A stretch of DNA of 54,054 nt from Anaerolineae bacterium (lineage in GTDB: Bacteria; Chloroflexota; Anaerolineae; Anaerolineales; Villigracilaceae). The stretch is taken from the NCBI GenBank assembly GCA_003130845.1, contig QEXW01000001.1, positions 1-54,054 of the forward strand. Direction: 5' to 3'. This document shows, piece after piece, positions 16,415 to 25,800 of the stretch. Both the position numbers and the translations under genes were made by a program. Each line of letters opens with the position of its first letter. The stretch's first letter is position 1. The notes below the pieces were generated by a model that saw only the letters and a list, made by a program, of their open reading frames with translations, searched no databases and was not told the DNA's origin.

Positions 16415-17185
16415 ATGAGCCGAACCATTGCCATCACCCGTGCAATTAGTCCACGCTTTGCGGAATGTGAATTAACCCACATTGAACGAACACCGATTGA
16501 TTTGGAACTGGCACGCGCCCAGCACCGGGCCTATGAACAAGCCCTGGCTTCTTTAGGTGTAGAAGTTCATCACCTGCCGGAGGAGCCAGAGTTTCCGGAT
16601 TCGGTCTTCGTAGAAGATACAGCTCTGGTCCTGGATGAAGTGGCCTTGCTAACTCGCCCCGGCGCCGACTCGCGCAAAGGGGAGGTTGAATCCATCGCCC
16701 CTGCGCTGGCGCCGTATCGCAAGTTGCTGCGCATCGCAGCGCCCGCCAGCGTAGATGGGGGGGACATCTTGCAGTTAGGAAAAGACATCTACGTTGGTCT
16801 GACCACACGCTCTAACCAGGCTGCGCTGGAGCAAATGCAAAGCCTGTTAGCACCCTATGGCTACCGAGTGCATGGTGTGCCGGTCACAGGTTGTCTTCAC
16901 TTAAAAAGCGCTGTGACCCAAGCCAGTCAAGATACCTTGCTTATTAACCCCGCCTGGGTGGATAAGAACAACTTCCCCGGCTGGAAGTTTATCGAAGTAG
17001 ACCCGCAAGAGCCTTCAGCAGCCAATATCGTACTGGCACCCGGTGGCGCTATTTTTCCGGCGCATTTTCCTAAAACGCAGCAGAAGCTAGAAGAAGCCGG
17101 GGTCAAACTAACGATTGTCCCGGCGACTGAGGTTGCTAAAGCAGAGGGGGCAGTCACTTGTTGTTCGCTCATTTTCAGGGCATAA
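16415..17185 (+). CDS. Dimethylarginine dimethylaminohydrolase-like (DDAH) protein
   Basis: A 256-residue guanidino-group-modifying enzyme. Catalytic His162 (GCLHLKSAV) and Cys249 (GAVTCCSL; Cys249/250) fall at the positions of the Pseudomonas enzyme. FVEDTAL (about 65-71) is the substrate-binding loop, and ASVDGGD puts Asp at position 114 where Glu is usual. Expected reactions are hydrolysis of methylated arginines or a related guanidino compound to citrulline or its analogue. The ATG at 16415 is preferred over an ATG at 16391 because a TATAAT lies between them. It converges with the AstE/AspA-like gene. Confidence 0.9.
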   Translation: MSRTIAITRAISPRFAECELTHIERTPIDLELARAQHRAYEQALASLGVEVHHLPEEPEFPDSVFVEDTALVLDEVALLTRPGADSRKGEVESIAPALAPYRKLLRIAAPASVDGGDILQLGKDIYVGLTTRSNQAALEQMQSLLAPYGYRVHGVPVTGCLHLKSAVTQASQDTLLINPAWVDKNNFPGWKFIEVDPQEPSAANIVLAPGGAIFPAHFPKTQQKLEEAGVKLTIVPATEVAKAEGAVTCCSLIFRA

Positions 17186-17245
17186 CAAGCGCCCTTCCAG
17201 TGCATGGTCAAAATCAAACGCTGATAGGATGGGATTGGGCTGTCT

Positions 17246-18343
17246 TCAGTCAAAAAACGAATCTGGGTAAGGGCCAACCAGCGGCTCATCATCGCGAATG
17301 GCAAGCAGTAAGGTAGATTGACCAGGGTAAAACAAAATGCCAGTTGGTCGGGCAATCACAAAGCCGTCATATTCCGAGTGCAATACGCCCAACACCCTTC
17401 CCCAGGCATCGCGCATTTCAACCAGAGGGTCACCCACCTTGACCATATCACCGGGTTCAACCAGGTAATGAACAATACAGGCTTGCGGCACCCGTGCCAC
17501 ATTCCGCCGGCGCGTAGGGTACCCTGGGTCAATCACGCGTATGCCGGTAATCGGCTCCATCTCGCCGGGTAACATGCCTGCCCAGCGCAAGACGTTCTTC
17601 AGGCCGGTCAAGGCAGCGTTAACGTATTCCGGGTTGGGCGTGTAGGAGCCACCAATTTCTGCCGTCAGCGCCGGAATACCCGCCAAAGTAGCCACTGCAG
17701 CCGTCGTAGCGCGATGCAATTTTTCGTCAATGTATTTATTGACCGAAAAATCAGCAATAATGGTATGCCCATAGGCCCGCGCCATCTCTTCCATTTTGTG
17801 GGAAGTGGCTTCGGCGCGCTGCTTGGCGGCTTCATCCCCGGCACGGTATAACAGCCGGTCGCGAAAGACAAACGAAAGCGAGTTGATACTAATACAGTGC
17901 AAATCGAAGAAATAATTGGCCGTTTTTTTGATTTCTTCAAACAACCGCCCGTAAGCCAGTTCTAGCGCCGAGGCAGGCGCTCGATCAGGGTCAGGCTTGG
18001 GGTCACGCCCATCGGGGAAGAGACGATTCGGGTCGGCATCATCATAGTAGGCGCGTCGCTGCAACGTTCGCAAGCCGGCCGGGTTCAGTGCCGGGATGGC
18101 AACAATCGTCCCGCGCAACGCCTTGACCAACTCAGGCGTAATCAGTTTATGGATAACCTGAATACCAGCATGTTCAATGCCATGAATGCCGGCCGTAACC
18201 CAAAAGACCGGGCCATCGGCCTGGCCCTGCGCCAAGATGACCGGTAGCGTATCCATGCCACCCACCGGGTGTTGCACCAGCGGAAACTCGCCATAGGTGA
18301 TTTCGCCGCGCCGTGCGGCAGCCGTGCCAAGCGTCAGTGTCAT
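17246..18343 (-). CDS. Succinylglutamate desuccinylase/aspartoacylase-family metallohydrolase
   Basis: A 365-residue M14-type zinc hydrolase of the AstE/AspA group. Zinc ligands are visible as GIHGIEH (H-x-x-E) and FFDLHC (second His). Other landmarks are the substrate-binding NPAGLRTLQRRAY and DPNRLFPD, and the general-base region LTAEIGGSY. A C-terminal biotinyl/lipoyl-like barrel (YLVEPGDMVKVGDPLVEM) is typical of the longer members. The substrate is probably an N-acyl amino acid or peptide-like amide, but cannot be named. The neighbouring DDAH-like gene converges on it; both act on amino-acid derivatives, but they are not in one transcript. Confidence 0.88.
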   Translation of the reverse strand: MTLTLGTAAARRGEITYGEFPLVQHPVGGMDTLPVILAQGQADGPVFWVTAGIHGIEHAGIQVIHKLITPELVKALRGTIVAIPALNPAGLRTLQRRAYYDDADPNRLFPDGRDPKPDPDRAPASALELAYGRLFEEIKKTANYFFDLHCISINSLSFVFRDRLLYRAGDEAAKQRAEATSHKMEEMARAYGHTIIADFSVNKYIDEKLHRATTAAVATLAGIPALTAEIGGSYTPNPEYVNAALTGLKNVLRWAGMLPGEMEPITGIRVIDPGYPTRRRNVARVPQACIVHYLVEPGDMVKVGDPLVEMRDAWGRVLGVLHSEYDGFVIARPTGILFYPGQSTLLLAIRDDEPLVGPYPDSFFD

Positions 18344-18618
18344 ACGCCTCCTCGCAAGAGATAGAGATTTGGGATGGAACGATTATACTTGCTCAATTTT
18401 TCGTTCAGACATGCGGTGCATTTGGCTGTAAAATATTTTTACCTTTCTATATTTGGAGAATAAAAGCAGAACAATTTGTTTACAAAACTCACCCATTTGG
18501 ATAACTTGCTGATAACAGCATTTTTGATTTTTTCGAGTAAAATCGCGCTCTGCTTATGATGCACATCTCGTCCGTCGCGCAGTGCCATTCTTGCGCAACA
18601 GATTAAGAAACGAAAACT

Positions 18619-20283
18619 ATGGAATCTCGAACTGATAATTTTCGTCAGGCCGTTCAAGATTTCCACCAAGCCCGCCAGCGAGCGGCTTTTGAGGAAATCT
18701 TGGCGCGCATGACCGGCAAATCGAACCAATTGCTTTCTTACGAAGAAGTTGCCCAAAAGCTCAAACTGCAGGCGCGTGCAGAACGCGGCATCCAGACCAT
18801 CCCGGTCAAAGCGATTGTTGGCAGTGTGGGGCGTTATACCGATTTCACCCGCACCTTTCTGCCCCGTCAAGCAGTGGATGAAGACCGCTGGGCGCGAGTG
18901 AAGGCTTCGCTCGATGACAATCCAACCGGTTGGCCACCCATCGAAGTATACAAAGTGGGCGAGGTCTATTTTGTGCTAGACGGCAATCATCGCGTTTCGA
19001 TTGCAAGACAAGAAGGATGGGAAACCATCGAAGCACGTGTGATTGAGGTCAAAACCAATGTCCCCCTCACACCGGATGTCAGCCCAGACGACTTAATTGT
19101 AAAGGCCGAGTATGCTGACTTCCTAGATGAAACGCAACTACACACCCTGCGCCCTGAAGCCGACTTGAGCGTTTCCATTCCTGGCCAATATGACAAGCTG
19201 CGCGAGTACATCCAAGTGCATCGCTATTACATGGGGATTGATTTTCAACGCGATATTTCTTACGAAGAAGCGCTGACGCACTGGTACGATACCGAATATC
19301 TGCCCCTGGTCAACATCATCCGCGAACGCGGCTTGTTGCGCTGGTTCCCTGGTCGTACGGAAACCGACCTGTATCTGTGGCTTTCAGAGCATCGAGCTGC
19401 CCTGCAAGAAGAACTCGGCTGGCAGCTGCGCCCGGATGTAGTGGCCGATGTCATCGTGCAGGAACAAGCCGGGGGCTCGCTCGATAAAACCGGTGCCTGG
19501 CGGCAAGCGCGCCTGATAGACCGCTACACCGAGCATCTCTTTCAGGACATCTTAGTGCCGATTAGCGGCGAAGTAGAGGGTTGGCGTGCATTACAACAGG
19601 CTATCCTGGTGGCTCAACGGGAAGGCGCAAAACTCAATGGGTTGCACATCGTCCCTGACGAAAAACAAGCCGCCAGTCCCAAGGCCCAACAAGTCAAAGA
19701 AAAATTCCTGGCAATGTGCCAAGAAGCCAACATCCAGGGCGCGCTGGCCATTGAAGTGGGCGAACCGGCCAAAAAGATATTGGAGCGTGCCATTTTGACC
19801 GACTTGGTCATGCTGAAAATTGTTTACCCACCTGGGTCGGGGCTTTCCGGATTGGCCTCGCCGTTGCGGGCAATCATCTCACGCTCGCCGCGCCCCGTGT
19901 TGGCCTTGCCCACCGGCGCCACCAACTTAGACCGTGCGATATTGGCCTTCGATGGCAGCGCGAAATCGAAAGAGGCCCTGTTTGTCGCCGCCTATCTGGC
20001 CGAACAATGGAAGACTGCGCTGGTAGTTTATACCGGTGAGGGGACGCACGCGGCTGAAACGCAAAAAATCGCCCGTGAATACCTGGAGCTGCACGAAATT
20101 CAGGCGAAATATGTGCTGGCCAAAGCCTCGCCTGAAACTCTGCAACGGATTGCAACAGAACACCAGGCTAACTTGATTTTAATGGGCGGATATGGCAGCG
20201 CCATCCTGAAAGAAGTAACCCTGGGCAGTTGGGTAAATTACATGTTGCGCGAGCAAAGCGCCCCGGTGCTCATTTGCCGTTAA
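18619..20283 (+). CDS. ParB-like domain fused to two universal stress protein domains
   Basis: A 554-residue cytoplasmic fusion. Residues about 90-145 form a ParB/Srx-like module with PPIEVYKVGEVYFVLDGNHR and VSIARQEG, the DGNHR matching the nucleotide-binding turn of that fold. A helical region (about 150-300) follows, then two UspA domains (about 305-430 and 432-554). The last carries the ATP-binding motif GGYGSAILKEVTLGS, a clean G-2x-G-9x-GS; the first has a poorer version (PPGSGLSGLASPL), so only one may bind ATP. Its role is unknown; stress or energy sensing through the Usp domains is inference. DUF2892 follows in the same transcript. Confidence 0.85.
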   Translation: MESRTDNFRQAVQDFHQARQRAAFEEILARMTGKSNQLLSYEEVAQKLKLQARAERGIQTIPVKAIVGSVGRYTDFTRTFLPRQAVDEDRWARVKASLDDNPTGWPPIEVYKVGEVYFVLDGNHRVSIARQEGWETIEARVIEVKTNVPLTPDVSPDDLIVKAEYADFLDETQLHTLRPEADLSVSIPGQYDKLREYIQVHRYYMGIDFQRDISYEEALTHWYDTEYLPLVNIIRERGLLRWFPGRTETDLYLWLSEHRAALQEELGWQLRPDVVADVIVQEQAGGSLDKTGAWRQARLIDRYTEHLFQDILVPISGEVEGWRALQQAILVAQREGAKLNGLHIVPDEKQAASPKAQQVKEKFLAMCQEANIQGALAIEVGEPAKKILERAILTDLVMLKIVYPPGSGLSGLASPLRAIISRSPRPVLALPTGATNLDRAILAFDGSAKSKEALFVAAYLAEQWKTALVVYTGEGTHAAETQKIAREYLELHEIQAKYVLAKASPETLQRIATEHQANLILMGGYGSAILKEVTLGSWVNYMLREQSAPVLICR

Positions 20284-20348
20284 GCAACTTTTTCGCACCT
20301 CGCGCATCTAACAAAACAGAAACCGTCTATTTATTACAGGAGAAACCT

Positions 20349-20546
20349 ATGAAACCAAACATGGGAACTGCCGACCGAATCATCCGCGTGGTGATTGCCG
20401 TCTTGTTTGCTTACTTATACTTCAGCGGAACCGTTACCGGTGCATTGGGCATTGTTCTTTTAGTGCTAGGAGTCATTTTTGTAGCGACCAGCGCGGTTGC
20501 GTTCTGCCCGCTGTATCTGCCCTTTAAACTCAGCACACGCAAGTAA
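20349..20546 (+). CDS. DUF2892 small membrane protein, 65 aa
   Basis: A DUF2892 protein: MGTADRIIRVVIAV, a first hydrophobic helix, a second helix and the conserved FCPLY motif near the C-terminus (about 52-56). These proteins often carry or accompany rhodanese domains; the free-standing form is of unknown function. AGGAGAAACC just upstream supports the ATG at 20349. It follows the ParB-Usp gene by 65 bases and ends at a very strong terminator. Confidence 0.9.
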   Translation: MKPNMGTADRIIRVVIAVLFAYLYFSGTVTGALGIVLLVLGVIFVATSAVAFCPLYLPFKLSTRK

Positions 20547-20580
20547 CGCGCCTTTTTCTCTCATCACTCGCCCACCATAG

Positions 20581-20630
20581 CTTTCCTCGTTCATCTTTCT
20601 TTGTCTAGAGGGATGAACGAGGAAAGTTTT
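20581..20630 (+). terminator. Intrinsic terminator
   Basis: Perfect 15-base arms, CTTTCCTCGTTCATC (20581-20595) and its complement (20612-20626), followed by TTTT. It ends the ParB-Usp/DUF2892 unit. Confidence 0.9.
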
Positions 20631-20644
20631 GCTTTATTTCATTG

Positions 20645-20650
20645 TACAAT
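20645..20650 (+). promoter_or_regulatory. -10 box ahead of the WD40 gene
   Basis: TACAAT at 20645-20650 predicts a start of transcription near 20657. That is after the in-frame ATGs at 20642 and 20654 but six bases before the ATG at 20663. There is no ribosome-binding site, so this is another near-leaderless start. Confidence 0.45.
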
Positions 20651-20662
20651 TCAATGTACATC

Positions 20663-21748
20663 ATGCCTGCCCACACCCGCTCTCACTCTCAGGTTGCTCA
20701 CATCCTGCCATTCTTGGCAGCGTTCATCACTTGGCTATACATCGCTGCGAGCATGTGGTACGCAGTTGTGCAGGTTACACACACCATCCAAACAGGTCAA
20801 GAACGCGAGACCCAAGCCTGGAGTATGCTCAAGCCCATCGAAGCCGAAATGTTAGCCAGGCTGCAAATCGTCCGTCAAAATTTTCTACTCTCGCGAGTCA
20901 CTTCAGTCGCATTTTCTTCTTCAGGGCGTTATCTCGCAGCCGGGTCTGACCTGACAGGTGTGATGGTGGTCGAAACAGCATCAAATCGCCCCATCCGCTG
21001 GCTGCCTGGAAACGGTGTTTACATTTTGGATGTCGCCTTTGCCCCTGGTGAAAATGTGATTGTAGCGTCTGAAGCAGAGGGTCTCATCCGGCTGTGGGAA
21101 ATATCAAAAGGTACTCTCTTGCGCCTTTTGCATGGACACACCGCCGAAGTCAATAGCGTATCCTTCCATCCGCAGGGCAACTGGTTGGCAAGCGGCGGAA
21201 GCGATGCGACTGTGCTGGTTTGGGAATGGGAACAAGGACAAATTATCCGCACAGAGCAAATGAATGGCATCGTTTCAGTAGTAGCGTTTAGTCCAAACGG
21301 TGATTGGCTGGCAACTGGCGACTTGACAGGACAAGTCTGGCTGCTCGATGTAGAGCAAGACGAACCGGTGTGTCAATGGTTTCAGGCAGGGGGCGTAACC
21401 GACCTGCGCTTTACACCCGATTCAACACACGTGTACGCCGCCGGTAGCACAGCAATGTCTTCATGGCGCACATCAGATTGTGCACCAACCACCATGTTAG
21501 AGACACCCAACCAAGAACCGCTTAGCAAAATTGCCGTTTCGCCTGACGGCCGCCTGTTAGCCGGTGTGGGTGGAGCATGGCGGGAGCCGCGCCTATGGGT
21601 ATGGAGCCTGCCCGAAGGCGTGCTCTTGCTTTCTGGGAAACTGCCTGCTCGCGTCGAGGCCTTGCGCGATGTGGTATTCGACCCAAGCGGACGGGTCTTT
21701 CTCACCGCTTCGCACGATGGCTATCTCCGGTGGTGGGGCCAGAGGTAG
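20663..21748 (+). CDS. Membrane-anchored WD40-repeat protein
   Basis: A 361-residue protein with one N-terminal transmembrane helix (about residues 15-38) and a beta-propeller made of WD40 repeats. Blades are visible as VTSVAFSSSGRYLAAGSD, ILDVAFAPGE...IRLWE, VNSVSFHPQGNWLASGGSDATVLVW, VSVVAFSPNGDWLATGDLTGQVWLL, VTDLRFTPDST, SKIAVSPDGRLLAGVGG and LRDVVFDPSGRVFLTASHDGYLRWW, seven in all. It is most likely a scaffold facing outward, but topology and partner are unknown. The gene starts a plus-strand group with a PT-rich anchored protein and, behind its own promoter, an orphan receiver. Confidence 0.88.
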   Translation: MPAHTRSHSQVAHILPFLAAFITWLYIAASMWYAVVQVTHTIQTGQERETQAWSMLKPIEAEMLARLQIVRQNFLLSRVTSVAFSSSGRYLAAGSDLTGVMVVETASNRPIRWLPGNGVYILDVAFAPGENVIVASEAEGLIRLWEISKGTLLRLLHGHTAEVNSVSFHPQGNWLASGGSDATVLVWEWEQGQIIRTEQMNGIVSVVAFSPNGDWLATGDLTGQVWLLDVEQDEPVCQWFQAGGVTDLRFTPDSTHVYAAGSTAMSSWRTSDCAPTTMLETPNQEPLSKIAVSPDGRLLAGVGGAWREPRLWVWSLPEGVLLLSGKLPARVEALRDVVFDPSGRVFLTASHDGYLRWWGQR

Positions 21749-21757
21749 TAACAGAAA

Positions 21758-22273
21758 ATGAAAGAGCAAAATATCCGCCGTCTCAATGCATTGGCTACGC
21801 TGGTTGGAATGCTCGCCGTGGCGCTTTCTCTGGTGATGATGAGCATAGCGGTGTTTTCTCCGCCACCATCCACCATCCCCACCGCCTCGCCGACGCGCAC
21901 CCTCACCCCTAGCCGTACCCCTACACCCACGCTCACTCCCTCACCGACAGTTACTCCAGTTCCACTGGTTGTACTGGTCTCTGTCGAATATCTGCCCTCG
22001 AGCACGCAGTGCCAGGTAGATGTAACCGTGCAGGTCAATGGTGAAGAATTGACAGGTATCTTCCATGTCTGGAACACATCGTCTGAAGACTCTATCGGTC
22101 ATCTTTCGGAACCAATTCGCCTGCCGCCTGGACAGAGTAGCGGCTATCTTCTGACGCTCAATGACAAAACTCCGCTCTCTTCCACATACGAAATCTGGTT
22201 CACCTATCCAAACGGCCAATCGAACCGACTAAAGAATTTGGTCTGCCCACAGGAAACCCCTGGCGCAGAATAG
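21758..22273 (+). CDS. Anchored exported protein with PT-rich stalk, 171 aa
   Basis: Not recognised as a family. One N-terminal hydrophobic helix (about 13-34), a Pro/Thr/Ser stalk (about 35-68, TPTPTLTPSPTVTP), then a small beta-rich domain of about 100 residues with two cysteines (CQVDVTVQV and NLVCPQ) that may form a disulfide. The composition suggests an immunoglobulin-like extracellular domain. It begins nine bases after the WD40 stop and is probably co-transcribed. The PT stalk resembles that of the protein at 34805-35695. Confidence 0.75.
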   Translation: MKEQNIRRLNALATLVGMLAVALSLVMMSIAVFSPPPSTIPTASPTRTLTPSRTPTPTLTPSPTVTPVPLVVLVSVEYLPSSTQCQVDVTVQVNGEELTGIFHVWNTSSEDSIGHLSEPIRLPPGQSSGYLLTLNDKTPLSSTYEIWFTYPNGQSNRLKNLVCPQETPGAE

Positions 22274-22284
22274 ACCTATCAGCG

Positions 22285-22312
22285 TTGATTTGATAGATGA
22301 TTACTGTATAAT
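22285..22312 (+). promoter_or_regulatory. Promoter for the receiver gene
   Basis: TTGATT at 22285-22290 and a perfect TATAAT at 22307-22312 with a 16-base spacer. The predicted leader is about 34 bases. Confidence 0.55.
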
Positions 22313-22352
22313 CAAAAAAACGGGAAACACTGACCCAGCAGATGGAAACAGC

Positions 22353-22718
22353 ATGGCACTCAAAATTTTATCCATAGATGACGACCCCTCGATTACCAAA
22401 CTCATCCGCATTCTGCTTGGCATTTACGGAATGGAAGTGATAACTGCCAACAGTGGCAAGGAGGGTTTAGAACTCGCCCGTTCGCAAGCGCCTGATCTCG
22501 TGTTGTTGGATATTATGATGCCCGAAATGAACGGCTGGGAAGTCTGCCAGGCCATTCGGTCGTTCAGCAGTGTTCCCATCATCGCCTTTTCGGCTTTGGG
22601 CAGCCCGCAAGAAGTGGAAAAAGCACTGCGGCTGGGATTCAATGACTTTATCGAAAAGCCCTCTTCCGCAGAGATTTTAGTCGAACGAATTCAAAAACTG
22701 ACCGCCGGAAAAGGCTAA
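22353..22718 (+). CDS. Single-domain response regulator
   Basis: A 121-residue receiver domain alone. The acidic pocket (SIDDDPS), the phospho-acceptor Asp in LVLLDIMMPEMNGWE, the Ser of FSALG and the Lys of EKPSS are all present, so it should be phosphorylatable. No output domain and no histidine kinase are nearby. The start is placed at the ATG at 22353 because the receiver fold begins there and the TATAAT lies upstream. Confidence 0.92.
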   Translation: MALKILSIDDDPSITKLIRILLGIYGMEVITANSGKEGLELARSQAPDLVLLDIMMPEMNGWEVCQAIRSFSSVPIIAFSALGSPQEVEKALRLGFNDFIEKPSSAEILVERIQKLTAGKG

Positions 22719-22764
22719 AAACGCGAACATCTCTTGTTCAATCTTTCTACGCTAGAAACCACAA

Positions 22765-22786
22765 CGGCCGCCAAATCTGGCGGCCG
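22765..22786. terminator. GC hairpin between convergent genes
   Basis: Perfect nine-base arms CGGCCGCCA and TGGCGGCCG with an AATC loop. T runs on either side are short, so termination strength is uncertain, but its place between the convergent receiver and giant surface-protein genes fits a bidirectional terminator. Confidence 0.6.
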
Positions 22787-22809
22787 CTGGGTTTGTTTAT
22801 CATTTGCGA

Positions 22810-25800
22810 TTAGCGGTCTGAGCCACGCGAGGGGGTGCGAGCGACCCCTTCATATTCGACTTTCATCAAGACAGCACGCACGGCATAGCGGTAGTTGTAG
22901 GTATCGAGCCAGGGGACGTAGCCCTTACAGGTGAGCAGGGTCAGCCAAGTGTAGCCATCTTCTTTGAAGACCGAGAAGTCGCTAGGCAAAACAGTGCGCA
23001 TTTCGCGGACTTCATAGGTGTACCGATAGCCATCGGCATGCAAGATAATCACATTGCCCCAATAGAGTTTATCCAAATTGCGGAAGGGGCCAGGCGTGCC
23101 ATCTGCTAGGGTGACGTGCGCGGTGAGACCGGTCGTGCCAACCTGCCCTGGGAAGGTGGTGCCGGTCAGGTAGCCGGCCTGGTTGGAGAGCCAGGTCAGG
23201 TCCCAGCCATCTTCGGTGAGCGGAACGCCGGTGATGGGTAGGTTCAGGCCGAGCGAGGGGATTTCCAGCCACATGTTGCCCAGATTGGTATAGGCTTTCT
23301 CAGCAGGCTGAGCGGGCAGTTGCGTCATTCGACCAGGTGCAAAACCGGTAGCCGGCAGGGCTGCTGGGGCATTGATGGTGATTGTAGACGAAGCACCATA
23401 ATTATTAATCCCTGCTGCATCTGCTGGGTCGTACCAGCGTTCGTTGGCAAAATCGTTGTAATCTGAAAGCGATACCGGCTGTCCATTTGGCTGTGGGTCA
23501 ATCGGCAGGCTGGTCCAAGCGACATTGGCCGTGTTGGTGGCCGGAGATGGGCCAACAAAGATAGCCTGGAAGGTGATGGTGGCGGTTTGCCCTAGCGGGA
23601 AGACATCCCAAACAAAGGTGAGCGTGCGCGTGGCCGGATTGTAATTGGTGGAGGTGGGCGCCAAGCCATCGGTTTGGATGCTGCCAGGGATGAGTTCAAA
23701 GTTCAACGCCAGGACATCGGTTACCACCACATCATAGGCATCTACGCGGCTTTCAGGGGTGTGCGCAATGGAAAGCGAGAAGGTGACCGGGCTGCCAAAG
23801 GGCAGGGTGGTCGGTTGAGCGCTTTTGTCAATGCTCAAATCAGGTTCGATGATTTCGAGCGGAAGCGCAGAAGCTGCCAGCGAGCCGCCATCCCAACTCC
23901 ACAGAACCGTGTTGTTTAGACCGCCGACTCCGTTGACGTTTGCAGCAATATCTAGCACCACGACTTCGTAGGTGATGAGCAGCGTTTCGCTCTGAATGGC
24001 CGATGGGTTGGTCACATCGCCAAAATCGAAGGTGATGCGGCGGCCTTGGTTGACCGGCAAGGGGTTGCCCAATGGTTCAGCCTGGACGGTGGGATTGAGC
24101 GGGTCGTTACAAGAATCGGCAAAGCCGCCGAGCAGAGTGGTGGTCAGATTGCCGCCATCCACGCTGACACAGCTGACGAAGGCCAGGCCCGAGTCGAGGA
24201 TGTCGAGCGCTTGCAGATTGGTCAGGGTGGCGCCGGCGGGAACATCCAGGCTAATCTGATAGGTGACCACTTCGCCAATCAGGACGCGCGGCAGGGGCGG
24301 CGGCGCGGGGTGAGAGGGGTCATCGGGGTCAACGTCAATATCGCCGCCGATGATGATTTTTCCATTGGTAGATGCCACGATGTCAATGTCGTCATCGCTG
24401 TCGGTCAGGCCGGGGATGGCGTCATCCATGACGGTCACGCTGTTGATGAGCGTTGGCCCAACGGCAGTGTCATTGACGCGCACGGTGACGGTAATGGTGG
24501 TGGAAGCACCAGAGGCCAGGCTGATGCCCGTCCATTCGAGCGTGCTGCCGGAAATGCTGGATGGAGCAGGCACGGCGCTCTGGAAGGTGACTTCGGCAGG
24601 CAGGGTATCCGTCACGCGCACGGCGGTCAGGTCTTGTAAGCCAACGTTTTGAACATCAATGGTGTAGGTGATAACCGAGCCGGGAGCAACAGTGGTCAGG
24701 CCGTCGTCTTTCTCAACCGAGAGAATGGCGTCGCGGTCGCTATCAGTATCGCTGTTGTCGGAGGGGTCGGTTTCGATGACGCCAGTCGGCGGGGTGACGG
24801 TGACGGTATTGTTGAGTGTGCCGGTGGCTGCCGCAGCGATGTTTGCATTGACGGTGTAGGTGATGGTGGACCCTACCGGCATACTCACCATATTGGTGAA
24901 GTTGGTGGCGATGAAGCCACCCGAACCACTGCAGGTAGCCCCACCGGTGGTGACACACGTCCATTCCCAGCTGGCAATTTGGGCTGGAAGGTTATCTGTG
25001 ACGGTAGCGCCGCCCACATCTGCCGGGCCGTCATTGCGAACCACAATGGTGTAGGTCAGCGTGCCGCCGGGCAGGTAGTAGCCGATGCCATCATCTTTGG
25101 TCACGGTCAGGTCAACCCGTTGCTGGTTGTAGACACCGAAGTCCACACGGAATTCGGTGGTTGAGCCATTGGCAGGATTGGTGGTCTGTTCTGCTGCCGG
25201 CGTGAGGGCAAAGACGCCGCTTTGGATGTAGCCGCCGGGGAAGCCCAGGCTGCCGACTTCCGTGCCGTTGTCGTCATCATCCACGGTGACGGCATCCGGG
25301 TTGGGGGCAGGTTCGTATGCGCCACCGCCGGTGCTGGAGTAGAAGTCACGCAGCGCGCCTGCGCCCTGGAAGTTGCCCTCCGGCAAGCGGACGATGTAAC
25401 TCCCTTGTGGTAGACCGGTGAAGGTGTAGAGGCCGCCGCCTGCGGTGGTGGTTGTGGCGAGCAGGGTCGAGCCATCGGCAGACCACAGTTGCACAGTCAC
25501 GCCATCGATGCCGGTTTCGCCGCCATCCAGCAGGCCGTTGTTGTTCGCATCGTTCCAGACCTGGTTGCCAAGGCGGATGGTGTAGAAGCCGAAGTCCACG
25601 GTCATGTTGGCGCGGGCATCGGGTTGGCCCTGTATGCCGCCATCCAGGTCGGTTTCGCCGGTGGGTTCGACCGGGCCCAAGCCGAGGGTGACTGGAGAGG
25701 ATGCCACCGCGCCGGGCAGGCTGCCGAACAGGTTCAATTGGCCGTTGTCATCAGAATCGGTATCGTTATCCGGGTCAGGGGCGGCGATTTCGGTCAGCGA

